Both the position numbers and the translations under genes were made by a program. DNA of 64,000 nt from an uncultured OCS116 cluster bacterium (GTDB taxonomy: Bacteria; Pseudomonadota; Alphaproteobacteria; Rhizobiales; TMED25). Below the pieces are notes generated by a model. It had not been told where the DNA came from. It was given only the letters and a program-made list of their open reading frames with translations, and made no database searches. How positions within the stretch are numbered: position 1 is the first letter of the stretch; every line of letters begins with the position of its first letter. This document shows, in pieces, positions 54,767 through 62,440 of this stretch. The stretch covers positions 1-64,000 of the forward strand of contig CACMIP010000006.1 of the NCBI GenBank assembly GCA_902613795.1, given 5' to 3'.

Positions 54767-55990
54767 ATGAGAACCTTAAGGACAAAAAGAGATAATCAAC
54801 AGTGGATGCTTGATTTAGCTTTGAATATGCGTGGGCGAGTACAGAATTTCGAGAGAGATGATTGGGAAACACCAAAACGAGCCCATAACTATAGGATGCT
54901 ACCAAAGATGTGGCGGCAAAAAGCTGAACATGACGAATCCTTAGCAAAACAAGCTCTTAAACAAGGTTTTAAAATGACTGCGCTCGAGCATTTTGAACAT
55001 GCCGTGGAGTCATATAGGATGGCACAACACCCAATTTACTATGATGATAATCCAGTCAAAATAAACCTTACAAATAAACTGAAAGAAATGGTCGATAGAC
55101 GAAGTGAACTCTCCCCCTATCCTATTGAAAGAGTCGAGGTACCTTTTGATGACGGAAAAACAATATCCTGTCTTTTGCATTTATTACCAGATCGAAGAAA
55201 AGCGCCATGCATTATCTATGTGCCAGGTATGGATCAAACTAAAGAGTATTTTCCGAAAGTAATGAATAATTTAGCTATAAATAGGGGCATGCATGTAATA
55301 TCGATGGATGGGCCTGGCCAAGGCAATTCAAATATTCAAAAAATCAGAGCTGTTGGTGATAATTATGAACGTGCAGGTGCAGCAGTTATGACGTATTTAC
55401 AGGGCCGAGAGGAGATTGATAGTGATAGAATTGGGATATATGGAGTCAGCATGGGAAGTTATTGGTCTCTAAGACTTGCAAGTTATGACCACAGAGCAGC
55501 TGCAATTGCAAGTGGTGTTGCCTGTTTTAACCCAAACAATACTATTTTTTCAGAGTCTTCTCCGAGATTTAAGCAAATGTTCATGTACATGGCGGGGATA
55601 GATAATGAAGAAGAATTTGATAAAATGTCATCAAAAATGACAGTTAAAGGATATTCAGAAAAAATAAAATGCCCCACATTACTTGTGACTGGTGAGTTTG
55701 ACCCATTATGTCCACTTGAAGATGCGATCGAAGTATTTGAGGATCTCACATGCAAAAAAGAAATGTGGGTAATTGAAGATCAATTTCATCCTCTTTGGAA
55801 TATACCAAACTTAGGTAAATTAGATTGTCACCATTATACCGTCGATTGGCTACAAAGAGTTCTTTTTTCAAAAAATCCCAATCAGGGTGTATCTAATGGC
55901 AGAATAGCGTACGTTGAAAATCATGGCGATGGTCCATTTGGTGACTGTGAGTGGAAACCTACAGTTGGACCCAACCAATCTTACTTTTAA
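54767..55990 (+). CDS. Alpha/beta hydrolase with helical N-terminal cap (FrsA / DHPON-hydrolase-like)
   Basis: A 407-residue hydrolase. Residues 1-115 are helical (EHDESLAKQALKQGFKMTALEHFEHAVESY) as in FrsA and 2,6-dihydroxypseudooxynicotine hydrolase. The alpha/beta core follows: oxyanion region VPGMDQTKE, nucleophile S228 in YGVSMGSYW, acid D312 in TGEFDPLCPLEDA, and H341 in DQFHPLW. A GGGAGA ribosome site precedes the ATG. It is the first of three plus-strand genes with a CxxC CMD-type protein and a secreted hydrolase. The substrate (ester, amide or C-C bond) is unknown. Confidence 0.8.
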   Translation: MRTLRTKRDNQQWMLDLALNMRGRVQNFERDDWETPKRAHNYRMLPKMWRQKAEHDESLAKQALKQGFKMTALEHFEHAVESYRMAQHPIYYDDNPVKINLTNKLKEMVDRRSELSPYPIERVEVPFDDGKTISCLLHLLPDRRKAPCIIYVPGMDQTKEYFPKVMNNLAINRGMHVISMDGPGQGNSNIQKIRAVGDNYERAGAAVMTYLQGREEIDSDRIGIYGVSMGSYWSLRLASYDHRAAAIASGVACFNPNNTIFSESSPRFKQMFMYMAGIDNEEEFDKMSSKMTVKGYSEKIKCPTLLVTGEFDPLCPLEDAIEVFEDLTCKKEMWVIEDQFHPLWNIPNLGKLDCHHYTVDWLQRVLFSKNPNQGVSNGRIAYVENHGDGPFGDCEWKPTVGPNQSYF

Positions 55991-56008
55991 AAAAATAGGG
56001 AGAAATAA

Positions 56009-56659
56009 ATGTCGAGAGTTAAATTAATTCAGCAAACAGATCTAAGTGATGAGAACAAAGAGTTTTTTGATATGGTGCCAAATTTATTAGGAAGAATACC
56101 TAATTTTTATAAGACACTGAGTCATTCACCTTACCTTGCAATGGCCTTGCTACCAATCAATTCAGCGGCGCAGCGTGAATGGTCGGGAACAGATATTTCT
56201 GGCAGAATTAAAGAGCTTATTGTCATAAAAACAAGTCATACCAATGCATGTAAGTACTGTTATGCGCACAATACAGCACTAGGGCAAGCAGCTGGCATTG
56301 AAGAGGAACATATTAAGGCTTTATCATTGAATGATTTTAGTGATCCAGATCTCTTTACCCACGAGGAAGTTTTAGCAATAAAATGGGCCGAGTCTGTTAC
56401 TAATAACTCAGCGAATTCAAATGATAAACTGTTTGCAGACCTTAAAGAAGTTTTCACCGAAAAACAAATTGTGGAAATGACGATATTGGCAGCTATGTTT
56501 AATATGCTAAACAGAATTAATGACTCACTTGATGTTGATCTTGAGGAGCAAGGTGAAATAAACAAAATAAAGAAATCTTTACATTTAAAAACAGAGGCTT
56601 ATGGAGATTACTTAGAGTGGTTTGCTAAGTTTTGGAAGAAGAATATAAACCATGCATGA
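56009..56659 (+). CDS. Carboxymuconolactone decarboxylase/AhpD-like protein
   Basis: A 216-residue all-helical protein of the CMD/AhpD superfamily. The redox motif is CKYCYAHN (C81, C84) with the nearby His (H87), as in AhpD-type peroxidase-related proteins. The N-terminal PNLLGRIPNFYKTLSHSPYLAMALL and the later EVLAIKWAESVTNN fit uncharacterised peroxidase-related members. GGGAGAAA lies before the ATG, and the gene is 18 bases after the hydrolase. It is probably a disulfide reductase or peroxidase, not a true lactone decarboxylase. Confidence 0.85.
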   Translation: MSRVKLIQQTDLSDENKEFFDMVPNLLGRIPNFYKTLSHSPYLAMALLPINSAAQREWSGTDISGRIKELIVIKTSHTNACKYCYAHNTALGQAAGIEEEHIKALSLNDFSDPDLFTHEEVLAIKWAESVTNNSANSNDKLFADLKEVFTEKQIVEMTILAAMFNMLNRINDSLDVDLEEQGEINKIKKSLHLKTEAYGDYLEWFAKFWKKNINHA

Positions 56660-56737
56660 TTAATTTGTTTACCAAAAAATAATCCCAACAAAAATAAAAA
56701 AATTGATTCAGCATAATTCTAAGTTAAATAAAATTGT

Positions 56738-57643
56738 ATGAAATTAAATTACCAAATTCTAACTCTTGTGTTTATCCTGCTTCATGCATCAAGTGTTCTT
56801 GCGCATCACACGAAGGTTACGTCAAATATTATTTATGCAGAAAAAATAAATCAAAATGGCGATCCTGAGAAACTTGAATTAGATCTCTATCAGCCCAGGA
56901 ATAATGGAAAAAAGAAAATTGTTTATCTCATGCATGGTGGTGGTTTTCTTGATGGCGAAAAGGCTGATTTTAATGAATATTCGAAATATTTAGCACGGCA
57001 GGGTTTTGTAGTTTGCAACCTTAATTACAGACTGATACCCGATGAATTTCATGAACAACTAAATTATGATATTTATGCGACCTCATTGGTGTTCGCAATG
57101 GATGATTTGGATAGTGCAATCCGATACATACACGATAACTCAGATAAATATGGCTTTAATGATCATGAAATTATAATTGGTGGTTATTCCGCTGGTGCAG
57201 TAACTTCACTTCACTATGCATACATCAACTCCGTGGATGATTTATTTTTGCTTTCAGAGAGTGATATATTTACAAAATTTACACAAGAAAAACAATCATT
57301 TATGTCGAAATTTACAGAAAAAAAATATGAAATTAATAAGGTGTTGAATATTGCAGGCTCACTATTATCGCCGTATTTAATTCATGAAGGTGAACCCTCT
57401 ATTGTTAGCGTTCATTCTGTCGGAGATGATGTAGTTCCCTACGGAATGGGAGATACAGATGGCACGGGTATTATCAGCTACGGGTCTAAGGCAATACATC
57501 AAAGAGCAGATAATTTACAAATAGCCAATCATTTAATAACGATAAACGATGATGACCATGCCTCATTTGGTAGCGGCATTGAGAATGAAAATTGTCATGA
57601 CTGCCGCGTAATGGTAGATGAATTCCTATCACAACAAGACTAG
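56738..57643 (+). CDS. Secreted alpha/beta hydrolase (carboxylesterase type)
   Basis: A 301-residue esterase with a signal peptide (about 1-22, LVFILLHASSVLA). The oxyanion-hole motif is MHGGGF (HGGG at 66-69) and the nucleophile S151 lies in IIGGYSAGA. The probable acid is in SVGDDVVPY and the His in DDDHASFG. Two Cys pairs (NCHDC) near the C-terminus could bridge in the periplasm. This is a BD-FAE-like or lipase-like member. Its end overlaps the convergent 57640 gene by 4 bases. Its periplasmic location suggests it acts before uptake. Confidence 0.8.
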   Translation: MKLNYQILTLVFILLHASSVLAHHTKVTSNIIYAEKINQNGDPEKLELDLYQPRNNGKKKIVYLMHGGGFLDGEKADFNEYSKYLARQGFVVCNLNYRLIPDEFHEQLNYDIYATSLVFAMDDLDSAIRYIHDNSDKYGFNDHEIIIGGYSAGAVTSLHYAYINSVDDLFLLSESDIFTKFTQEKQSFMSKFTEKKYEINKVLNIAGSLLSPYLIHEGEPSIVSVHSVGDDVVPYGMGDTDGTGIISYGSKAIHQRADNLQIANHLITINDDDHASFGSGIENENCHDCRVMVDEFLSQQD

Positions 57644-58410
57644 AGTAGATGATTGTTAGTCAGATATTTTTCGATATATTCATAGACCTCAAATGGTTTT
57701 TCCGACAACATAAAATGGGTTACATCATCAATTGTTACATGTTTAATGTTGCCCCTCTTTGGTTTGCTAAAATAACTACTATTTGATCCAGTGATTAGTA
57801 ATTTGGGTATTGGGCTATTGCAAAATAGATTGTACAAGTCACCTGATTTTGACCAATTAACAATAGTTTTTGAGGTTTTATAAAATACTTCTGCGGGTAT
57901 TTTGGCGAGTGACTCACCTCTGAATATATCAGACTTGTAATCCGAATTCACCAATTCACCTTTTAACGACTCAAAATAATCTTGAAATTTACTAAAAGTC
58001 ATACTGGCTACATTGATGCTTTCACCACAATCTTCTTCAACTAGGTTTCCCTCTAGGTTTATTATGGACTTAATCTCCAGGTCTGCAGATTGAAGCAGCT
58101 TGGTTCCAATCATTCCCCCATAACTGTGACCAATGATAATAAGATCTTTTATTTCCAATTCATATAAAAGCTTCTTTATTTTATTAACTTGATCTAATAA
58201 ATCATATCTGAAGTTTTCAGGCTTATCGGATTGCCCAAATCCAATTAAATCTAGGGATATAAGAGACCTTTTTGTTTTCGGTGGAAAATTATTTAGATAG
58301 ATATCAAAAGTCTCTTTTCTCGATTGTAAGCCATGTATGAATAAAAATGCACTATGAGATCCTTTATCGATAAGATTTATCGATAAATTGATATTACCAA
58401 TTTTAGTCAT
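57640..58410 (-). CDS. Alpha/beta hydrolase (MhpC-like)
   Basis: A 256-residue cytoplasmic alpha/beta hydrolase. The oxyanion His is in FLFIHGLQS (H26), DLIGFGQSDKP is the strand-4 motif, and the nucleophile S96 lies in IIGHSYGGM. The C-terminal triad includes the Asp near TGSNSSYF and the His in DDVTHFMLSEKP. It is the last of three minus-strand genes, dehydrogenase-RidA-hydrolase, with 5 bases after RidA. A general ester or C-C hydrolase role is possible. Confidence 0.82.
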   Translation of the reverse strand: MTKIGNINLSINLIDKGSHSAFLFIHGLQSRKETFDIYLNNFPPKTKRSLISLDLIGFGQSDKPENFRYDLLDQVNKIKKLLYELEIKDLIIIGHSYGGMIGTKLLQSADLEIKSIINLEGNLVEEDCGESINVASMTFSKFQDYFESLKGELVNSDYKSDIFRGESLAKIPAEVFYKTSKTIVNWSKSGDLYNLFCNSPIPKLLITGSNSSYFSKPKRGNIKHVTIDDVTHFMLSEKPFEVYEYIEKYLTNNHLL

Positions 58411-58415
58411 TATGC

Positions 58416-58850
58416 TTATTCTTTAATTTTAAATATAGCGTCGGCTTCTACTAGTGACCCTAACGGCAAGCTTTTAATCCCAATAGTTGTTCTGGTGTGG
58501 TTTTGAGGTGGTTGTAAAAAATCATTTATCATGTCTGAACCAATATTTGAGATAAGAGCATGCTCAAAGAAGCCATCGGGCGGGACAAGATACGCAGTTA
58601 GTTTAACACATGACTCAATCCTATTTTTATCACCATCTACAGCAGACATCACATGCGATAAAATATTAAGAGTAACAATCTCCATCTGTAATTGAGCTAT
58701 CTCAACAAAGCTATTATCTCCAGCAGTTGTAACGAGCTTTCCGTCTCTTATCGGTAGTTGGCCCGATATGTAGATAAGGTTTCCATCTATGTGATAAGGA
58801 GTATAATTTCCATTTGCAGGCACAGGACTCGGGAGATTAAATTTATTCAT
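58416..58850 (-). CDS. RidA family protein
   Basis: A 144-residue trimeric YjgF/RidA-type protein. IYISGQLPIRDGKLV is the family's first motif; the conserved region continues with QLQMEIVTLNILSHVMSAVDGD and ends TTIGIKSLPLGSLVEADAI, where the catalytic Arg of strict RidA (usually R-x-x-V) is represented by TRTTIGI. Family members deaminate reactive enamines or imines. It lies between a semialdehyde dehydrogenase and a hydrolase, so it may detoxify an intermediate of their pathway. Confidence 0.85.
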   Translation of the reverse strand: MNKFNLPSPVPANGNYTPYHIDGNLIYISGQLPIRDGKLVTTAGDNSFVEIAQLQMEIVTLNILSHVMSAVDGDKNRIESCVKLTAYLVPPDGFFEHALISNIGSDMINDFLQPPQNHTRTTIGIKSLPLGSLVEADAIFKIKE

Positions 58851-58860
58851 TTTTATACGC

Positions 58861-60306
58861 CTATAAAACAGTCTTGTGTGTTATAAATTTTGTATTCATA
58901 TACCCCTCAATACCTTCTTGACCGCCCTCGGAGCCATAACCCGAGTCTTTAACCCCTCCAAAAGGTGTTTCAATTAGTGCGATACCATGATGGTTAATTG
59001 ATACCATGCCGCTTTCAATCTGCGATCCTAATTTTTCCGCAGTCTCTGCAGAAGATGTATAGGCATATGATGCAAGGCCGTAATCGAGACGATTTGCTTC
59101 TTCTACGGCGCTGTCAAAGTCACTAAATGGTGTCATGGGGGCAACAGGGCCGAACGGTTCTTCATTCATCATACGCGCATCTAACGGCACATCTGTAAGA
59201 ACGGTAGGTTCAAAGAAATAACCCTCATTTCCGATCCTATTACCGCCAGTCCTTATTTTAGCGCCTTTGCTCACAGCATCACTTACAAAGCCCTCAATTG
59301 CTTCAACTCTTCGGTCATGAGCAAGTGGCCCCATCTGTGTTTCTGGGTCCAGTCCATTACCTATTTTAATTTTTTTAGACATATCTGTGAAGCGGTCCAC
59401 AAACTCATCATAGAGATTTTCGTGAATTAAAAACCTTGTTGGAGATACACATACCTGTCCTGCGTTTCGATATTTATTCTCGACGAGAACGTTCAGTGCA
59501 ACTTCTAGGTTTGCATCTTCACAAACAATTGCAGGGGCATGCCCACCAAGCTCCATGGTTACCTTCTTCATATGAGCGCCTGCTATAGATGCGAGTTGCT
59601 TTCCAACCGCTGTAGAACCAGTGAAAGTTGCTTTTTTGATGATAGGATTTGAAATTAAATATTCTGAAATCTCAGCTGGAGTTCCATAGACCAGGTTTAC
59701 TACTCCATCTGGAATACCGGCATCAGCAAAACATTTAACAAGGGCAGCGGTACTTGCTGGAGTCTCTTCTGCACCTTTAAGAATAATAGAGCACCCTGCG
59801 GCAAGAGCCGATGATATTTTTCTAACACCTTGATTTATAGGAAAATTCCATGGCGTAAACCCTGCAACAGGACCGACGGGTTCTTTTGTTACGAGTTGAT
59901 AAACACCTTCTGTTCGTGCTGGGATAACCCTTCCATATGCTCGCCTACCCTCTTCTGCAAACCAATCAATTATATCCACCGCTAGAGAAATTTCCGACTT
60001 TGACTGTTGTAATGGCTTACCCTGTTCTTGTGTTAAAACGGGTGCGATTTCTTTAACTCTTTCCTTTAAGAGACTTGCGACATTACGCATCATTTTATAT
60101 CTGCTAAATGGAGAAGTTTTTTTCCAAACCTCAAATCCAGATTTAGCAGCTTCAAGAGCTAAGTCCAGATCAGCTGTTCTTGCATGGGCAACCGCACCAA
60201 TTGGCTCCCCTGTAGCTGGGTTAATTACATCAATTGTTTCACCGCCAAGAGCGTCAACCCATTTACCACCAATGTGAAGTTTCGTATTTGGATAAGTTTC
60301 AGTCAT
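58861..60306 (-). CDS. NAD(P)-dependent succinate-semialdehyde-type dehydrogenase
   Basis: A 481-residue aldehyde dehydrogenase. Catalytic C286 (GQVCVSPTRF), general base E252 (VTMELGGHAP) and K177 (ILKGAEETP) are all present, and FTPWNFPINQGVRKISSALAAG is the cofactor loop. The closest-looking group is GabD/succinate-semialdehyde dehydrogenase by length and the C-terminal ETPFGGVKDSGYGSEGG segment. It heads the minus-strand unit with RidA and a hydrolase (10 and 5 base gaps). Glutarate or other omega-semialdehydes are alternatives. Confidence 0.88.
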   Translation of the reverse strand: MTETYPNTKLHIGGKWVDALGGETIDVINPATGEPIGAVAHARTADLDLALEAAKSGFEVWKKTSPFSRYKMMRNVASLLKERVKEIAPVLTQEQGKPLQQSKSEISLAVDIIDWFAEEGRRAYGRVIPARTEGVYQLVTKEPVGPVAGFTPWNFPINQGVRKISSALAAGCSIILKGAEETPASTAALVKCFADAGIPDGVVNLVYGTPAEISEYLISNPIIKKATFTGSTAVGKQLASIAGAHMKKVTMELGGHAPAIVCEDANLEVALNVLVENKYRNAGQVCVSPTRFLIHENLYDEFVDRFTDMSKKIKIGNGLDPETQMGPLAHDRRVEAIEGFVSDAVSKGAKIRTGGNRIGNEGYFFEPTVLTDVPLDARMMNEEPFGPVAPMTPFSDFDSAVEEANRLDYGLASYAYTSSAETAEKLGSQIESGMVSINHHGIALIETPFGGVKDSGYGSEGGQEGIEGYMNTKFITHKTVL

Positions 60307-60414
60307 TTCATTTTCCTTTAATTATATGTTTATAATATAGGGACTATGAGCGCATTAGCAAGTATATATGTGATCAAATTTGAACACTAAAATACTGTTT
60401 AATTAATCAATTAC

Positions 60415-61068
60415 CTATATTTTTCGTGATTCATGCTCATTAATTTTTTTAAGTTGTTCGAGCCTATAAATACCATGTAAATTATAGACGAAAATACCAA
60501 GCATGATGACATAGAAGATAAGAACGAGAAAATTAATCCCAGCAATATAGTTATAAAATCCGTGAACTATTATTGGGATTATCAAAGAGTAAATTATATA
60601 TTTCTCCCCGCCTCTGAACACATATAATCCAAAATAAAAACCCATTATTATTCCACACCCTGCATGTAATGGAATAGCAGTAAATGCCCTTATGAGCGCC
60701 AATGTACTAGCCTGCATTCCAAAATACTCAGCACTGTAGACATAATTAAAATTCTCCAAGGTAGCAAAACCAAGTGATATTAATGTACCGTAAACAATTG
60801 CATCCATAGGTTCATTAAAATCAATTTTATTTCTTAAGAATAAATATAGAGCAGTGAATTTAAGAGACTCCTCGGTAAGGCCTGCAAGATATGACATGTT
60901 GGTATCTCCTATCAGCATTGTATTAATGATACCGGCCGGAATACATAAAAATACACCAAGGAGAAATGTACGCCTGATCATATTCATAGGCTCAGGAAAC
61001 CTATCAGATTTGATGATGTAATAAAGAATAAGAAAAGGAGGAAATATCGTAAGAGCAATGAGTATCAT
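60415..61068 (-). CDS. PrsW-family intramembrane metalloprotease
   Basis: A 217-residue membrane protein with about seven hydrophobic segments. The family's active-site pieces are visible: EESLK (E66-E67, in LAGLTEESLKF), H135 in IPLHAGCGIIMGF and H169 in IVHGFYNYI. PrsW cleaves anti-sigma factors such as RsiW in Bacillus; other members act on unknown membrane targets. No anti-sigma gene is in view. It is the last of a run of small membrane-protein genes and starts 7 bases after the DUF2905 gene. Confidence 0.85.
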   Translation of the reverse strand: MILIALTIFPPFLILYYIIKSDRFPEPMNMIRRTFLLGVFLCIPAGIINTMLIGDTNMSYLAGLTEESLKFTALYLFLRNKIDFNEPMDAIVYGTLISLGFATLENFNYVYSAEYFGMQASTLALIRAFTAIPLHAGCGIIMGFYFGLYVFRGGEKYIIYSLIIPIIVHGFYNYIAGINFLVLIFYVIMLGIFVYNLHGIYRLEQLKKINEHESRKI

Positions 61069-61075
61069 AATAGTA

Positions 61076-61273
61076 TTATTTCATTAGATTGATGATTATC
61101 GTTAAAACGATACTGATTATAATACAAGTTACTACAGGAAAGTAGAATGAAGAATTGCCAAATTTGAAAAATAAATCGCCCGGTAGCCTGCCGAGTCCTA
61201 TCTTTTTTAAAAGAGGATAGATAAGCGCCGCAGTAATAAAAATAAGACCTATTATTAATAAAATCTTTTGCAT
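61076..61273 (-). CDS. DUF2905-like small membrane protein
   Basis: A 65-residue protein with two hydrophobic segments (about 4-20 and 44-63) joined by KKIGLGRLPGDLFFKFGNSSFYFPV. The GRLPGD motif and the FxFPV end of the loop are the DUF2905 pattern. Function unknown. It is 7 bases upstream of the PrsW gene and 19 bases after a 44-residue gene, suggesting one transcript. Confidence 0.8.
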   Translation of the reverse strand: MQKILLIIGLIFITAALIYPLLKKIGLGRLPGDLFFKFGNSSFYFPVVTCIIISIVLTIIINLMK

Positions 61274-61292
61274 GAATTACAACAAGTTAATG

Positions 61293-61427
61293 CTAATCAT
61301 CTTCTGTTTCTAATATTTTTTGGTGTCGATCAACAGTCTGCTCTAGTACATACAACTTATTCCATAACCATAAGTTCATAAGTATTAAACCAAAAATAAT
61401 TACGGTACCAAAATTACTAAATTCCAT
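61293..61427 (-). CDS. 44-residue single-helix membrane protein
   Basis: This short gene reads MEFSNFGTVIIFGLILMNLW then LWNKLYVLEQTVDRHQKILE and TEDD, then TAG. It has one membrane helix (about 8-22) followed by an amphipathic, heptad-like tail ending in acids. TAGGAGAAG lies 4-5 bases before the ATG, the clearest ribosome site in this run. It sits 18 bases after the 107-residue gene and 19 bases before DUF2905, in the same direction. No homologue is recognised; the topology resembles small regulatory or scaffold subunits of membrane complexes. Confidence 0.65.
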   Translation of the reverse strand: MEFSNFGTVIIFGLILMNLWLWNKLYVLEQTVDRHQKILETEDD

Positions 61428-61445
61428 ATTACTTCTCCTAAATTA

Positions 61446-61769
61446 TTATTGAAATTTCTTACGCATCCATGCCGTAATGGGCTTTCGGTATCTCAGTGTG
61501 AAAAATGTAACTATAAAGGCAAGCCAAAAGAATGAGTCCATCAATCGATTGAGATTTTCGGTTTGCGAAAAATCTATTGCAAAACACATTACTAGTATGC
61601 CTACCATTGCTGATATCAAAATATGTGTGATAGTTGTCTCCGGTTTTACGTCATTCATGCATATAATATAGTCACTTGTAAATATAAAAACAATGCAGAC
61701 AAATTGAATACTGGCTCTCTCATCTCTCTTTTCCGAGAGCACCCACAAACCGTATTTTTCAGCCTTCAA
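61446..61769 (-). CDS. Small membrane protein with three hydrophobic segments, start uncertain
   Basis: A 107-residue protein if it begins at the TTG at 61769, which overlaps the upstream gene by 11 bases; no ribosome site is visible there. An ATG at 61658 would give 70 residues but would lose the first hydrophobic segment (IQFVCIVFIFTSDYIIC). The other segments are ITHILISAMVGILVMCFAI and FFWLAFIVTFFTL, followed by a basic tail (RKPITAWMRKK). Family unknown. It belongs to the run of small membrane genes ending in PrsW. Confidence 0.5.
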   Translation of the reverse strand: MKAEKYGLWVLSEKRDERASIQFVCIVFIFTSDYIICMNDVKPETTITHILISAMVGILVMCFAIDFSQTENLNRLMDSFFWLAFIVTFFTLRYRKPITAWMRKKFQ

Positions 61770-62031
61770 GTGTTTTATATTTCTTTATTGTTTTTAATAA
61801 AACAAAACAGAATGTGAAACCAACAATGAAACTAAGACAATTTTGATCATGCAGAGGTTCATCCCACTCTCGTATACTAAATATATCATAATACCAGGAG
61901 AAATAACCCTCGTTTTCCTGAAATAATCTTATGAAAACAGTCAAGCTGAACGCAGCTAATAGACACCATATAAACTCAATTCTTATTTTTGATGCCGTGA
62001 ACAAGAGAAAAATATTTTTGAGTGTTCTCAT
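61759..62031 (-). CDS. Small two-helix membrane protein, unknown function
   Basis: A 90-residue protein with hydrophobic segments at about 19-36 (IEFIWCLLAAFSLTVFI) and 66-80 (LSFIVGFTFCFVLL). Between them is an acidic, aromatic loop (ENEGYFSWYYDIFSIREWDEP). The N- and C-termini are basic, giving a predicted exported loop. Its end overlaps the next gene by 11 bases. No family is recognised. Confidence 0.55.
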   Translation of the reverse strand: MRTLKNIFLLFTASKIRIEFIWCLLAAFSLTVFIRLFQENEGYFSWYYDIFSIREWDEPLHDQNCLSFIVGFTFCFVLLKTIKKYKTLEG

Positions 62032-62082
62032 ATGAGAATTTTATAAAAAATATTCTTTATGATCAATAATGGATTTCATGCC

Positions 62083-62388
62083 CTAACAAGTGATATTGTC
62101 ATTGTAGTATCCATCATCGTATGCGTACCCACTAGCATAACAATCTTCAATTATATCTCGAACACTACTTTCAAAAGAATATAATTCATACACGTCGTGA
62201 TTGTGATATTCATCTGCATAATCATAGTGGATATGTTCTGCGGTCCACCATTCATAGACATGGTCATGATCATTTCCATAGCTATTTGCGTCCTTTATGA
62301 AGTCTCCTTTAAAGAAGTGAATGTTTACTCCTACTATTCCAACAGCAATAATCGTTAATACGACTTTTGTGTATCTATCTATTTTCAT
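62083..62388 (-). CDS. Exported/anchored His-, Asp- and Tyr-rich small protein
   Basis: A 101-residue protein. A basic start and one hydrophobic segment (about 8-24, KVVLTIIAVGIVGVNIHFF) act as signal or anchor. The remainder is unusually rich in His, Asp, Glu and Tyr (NDHDHVYEWWTAEHIHYDYA, DEYHNHDVYELYSF, CYASGYAYDDGYYNDN) and has a terminal Cys. This composition suggests metal binding outside the membrane. AGGGGGC precedes the ATG. It is the second gene of the run after the large unknown protein, 52 bases downstream of it. Confidence 0.6.
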   Translation of the reverse strand: MKIDRYTKVVLTIIAVGIVGVNIHFFKGDFIKDANSYGNDHDHVYEWWTAEHIHYDYADEYHNHDVYELYSFESSVRDIIEDCYASGYAYDDGYYNDNITC

Positions 62389-62440
62389 TGTGCCCCCTAT
62401 TTGTGGTGAAAAATTTAATATTAATCGTCATACGACTTCC

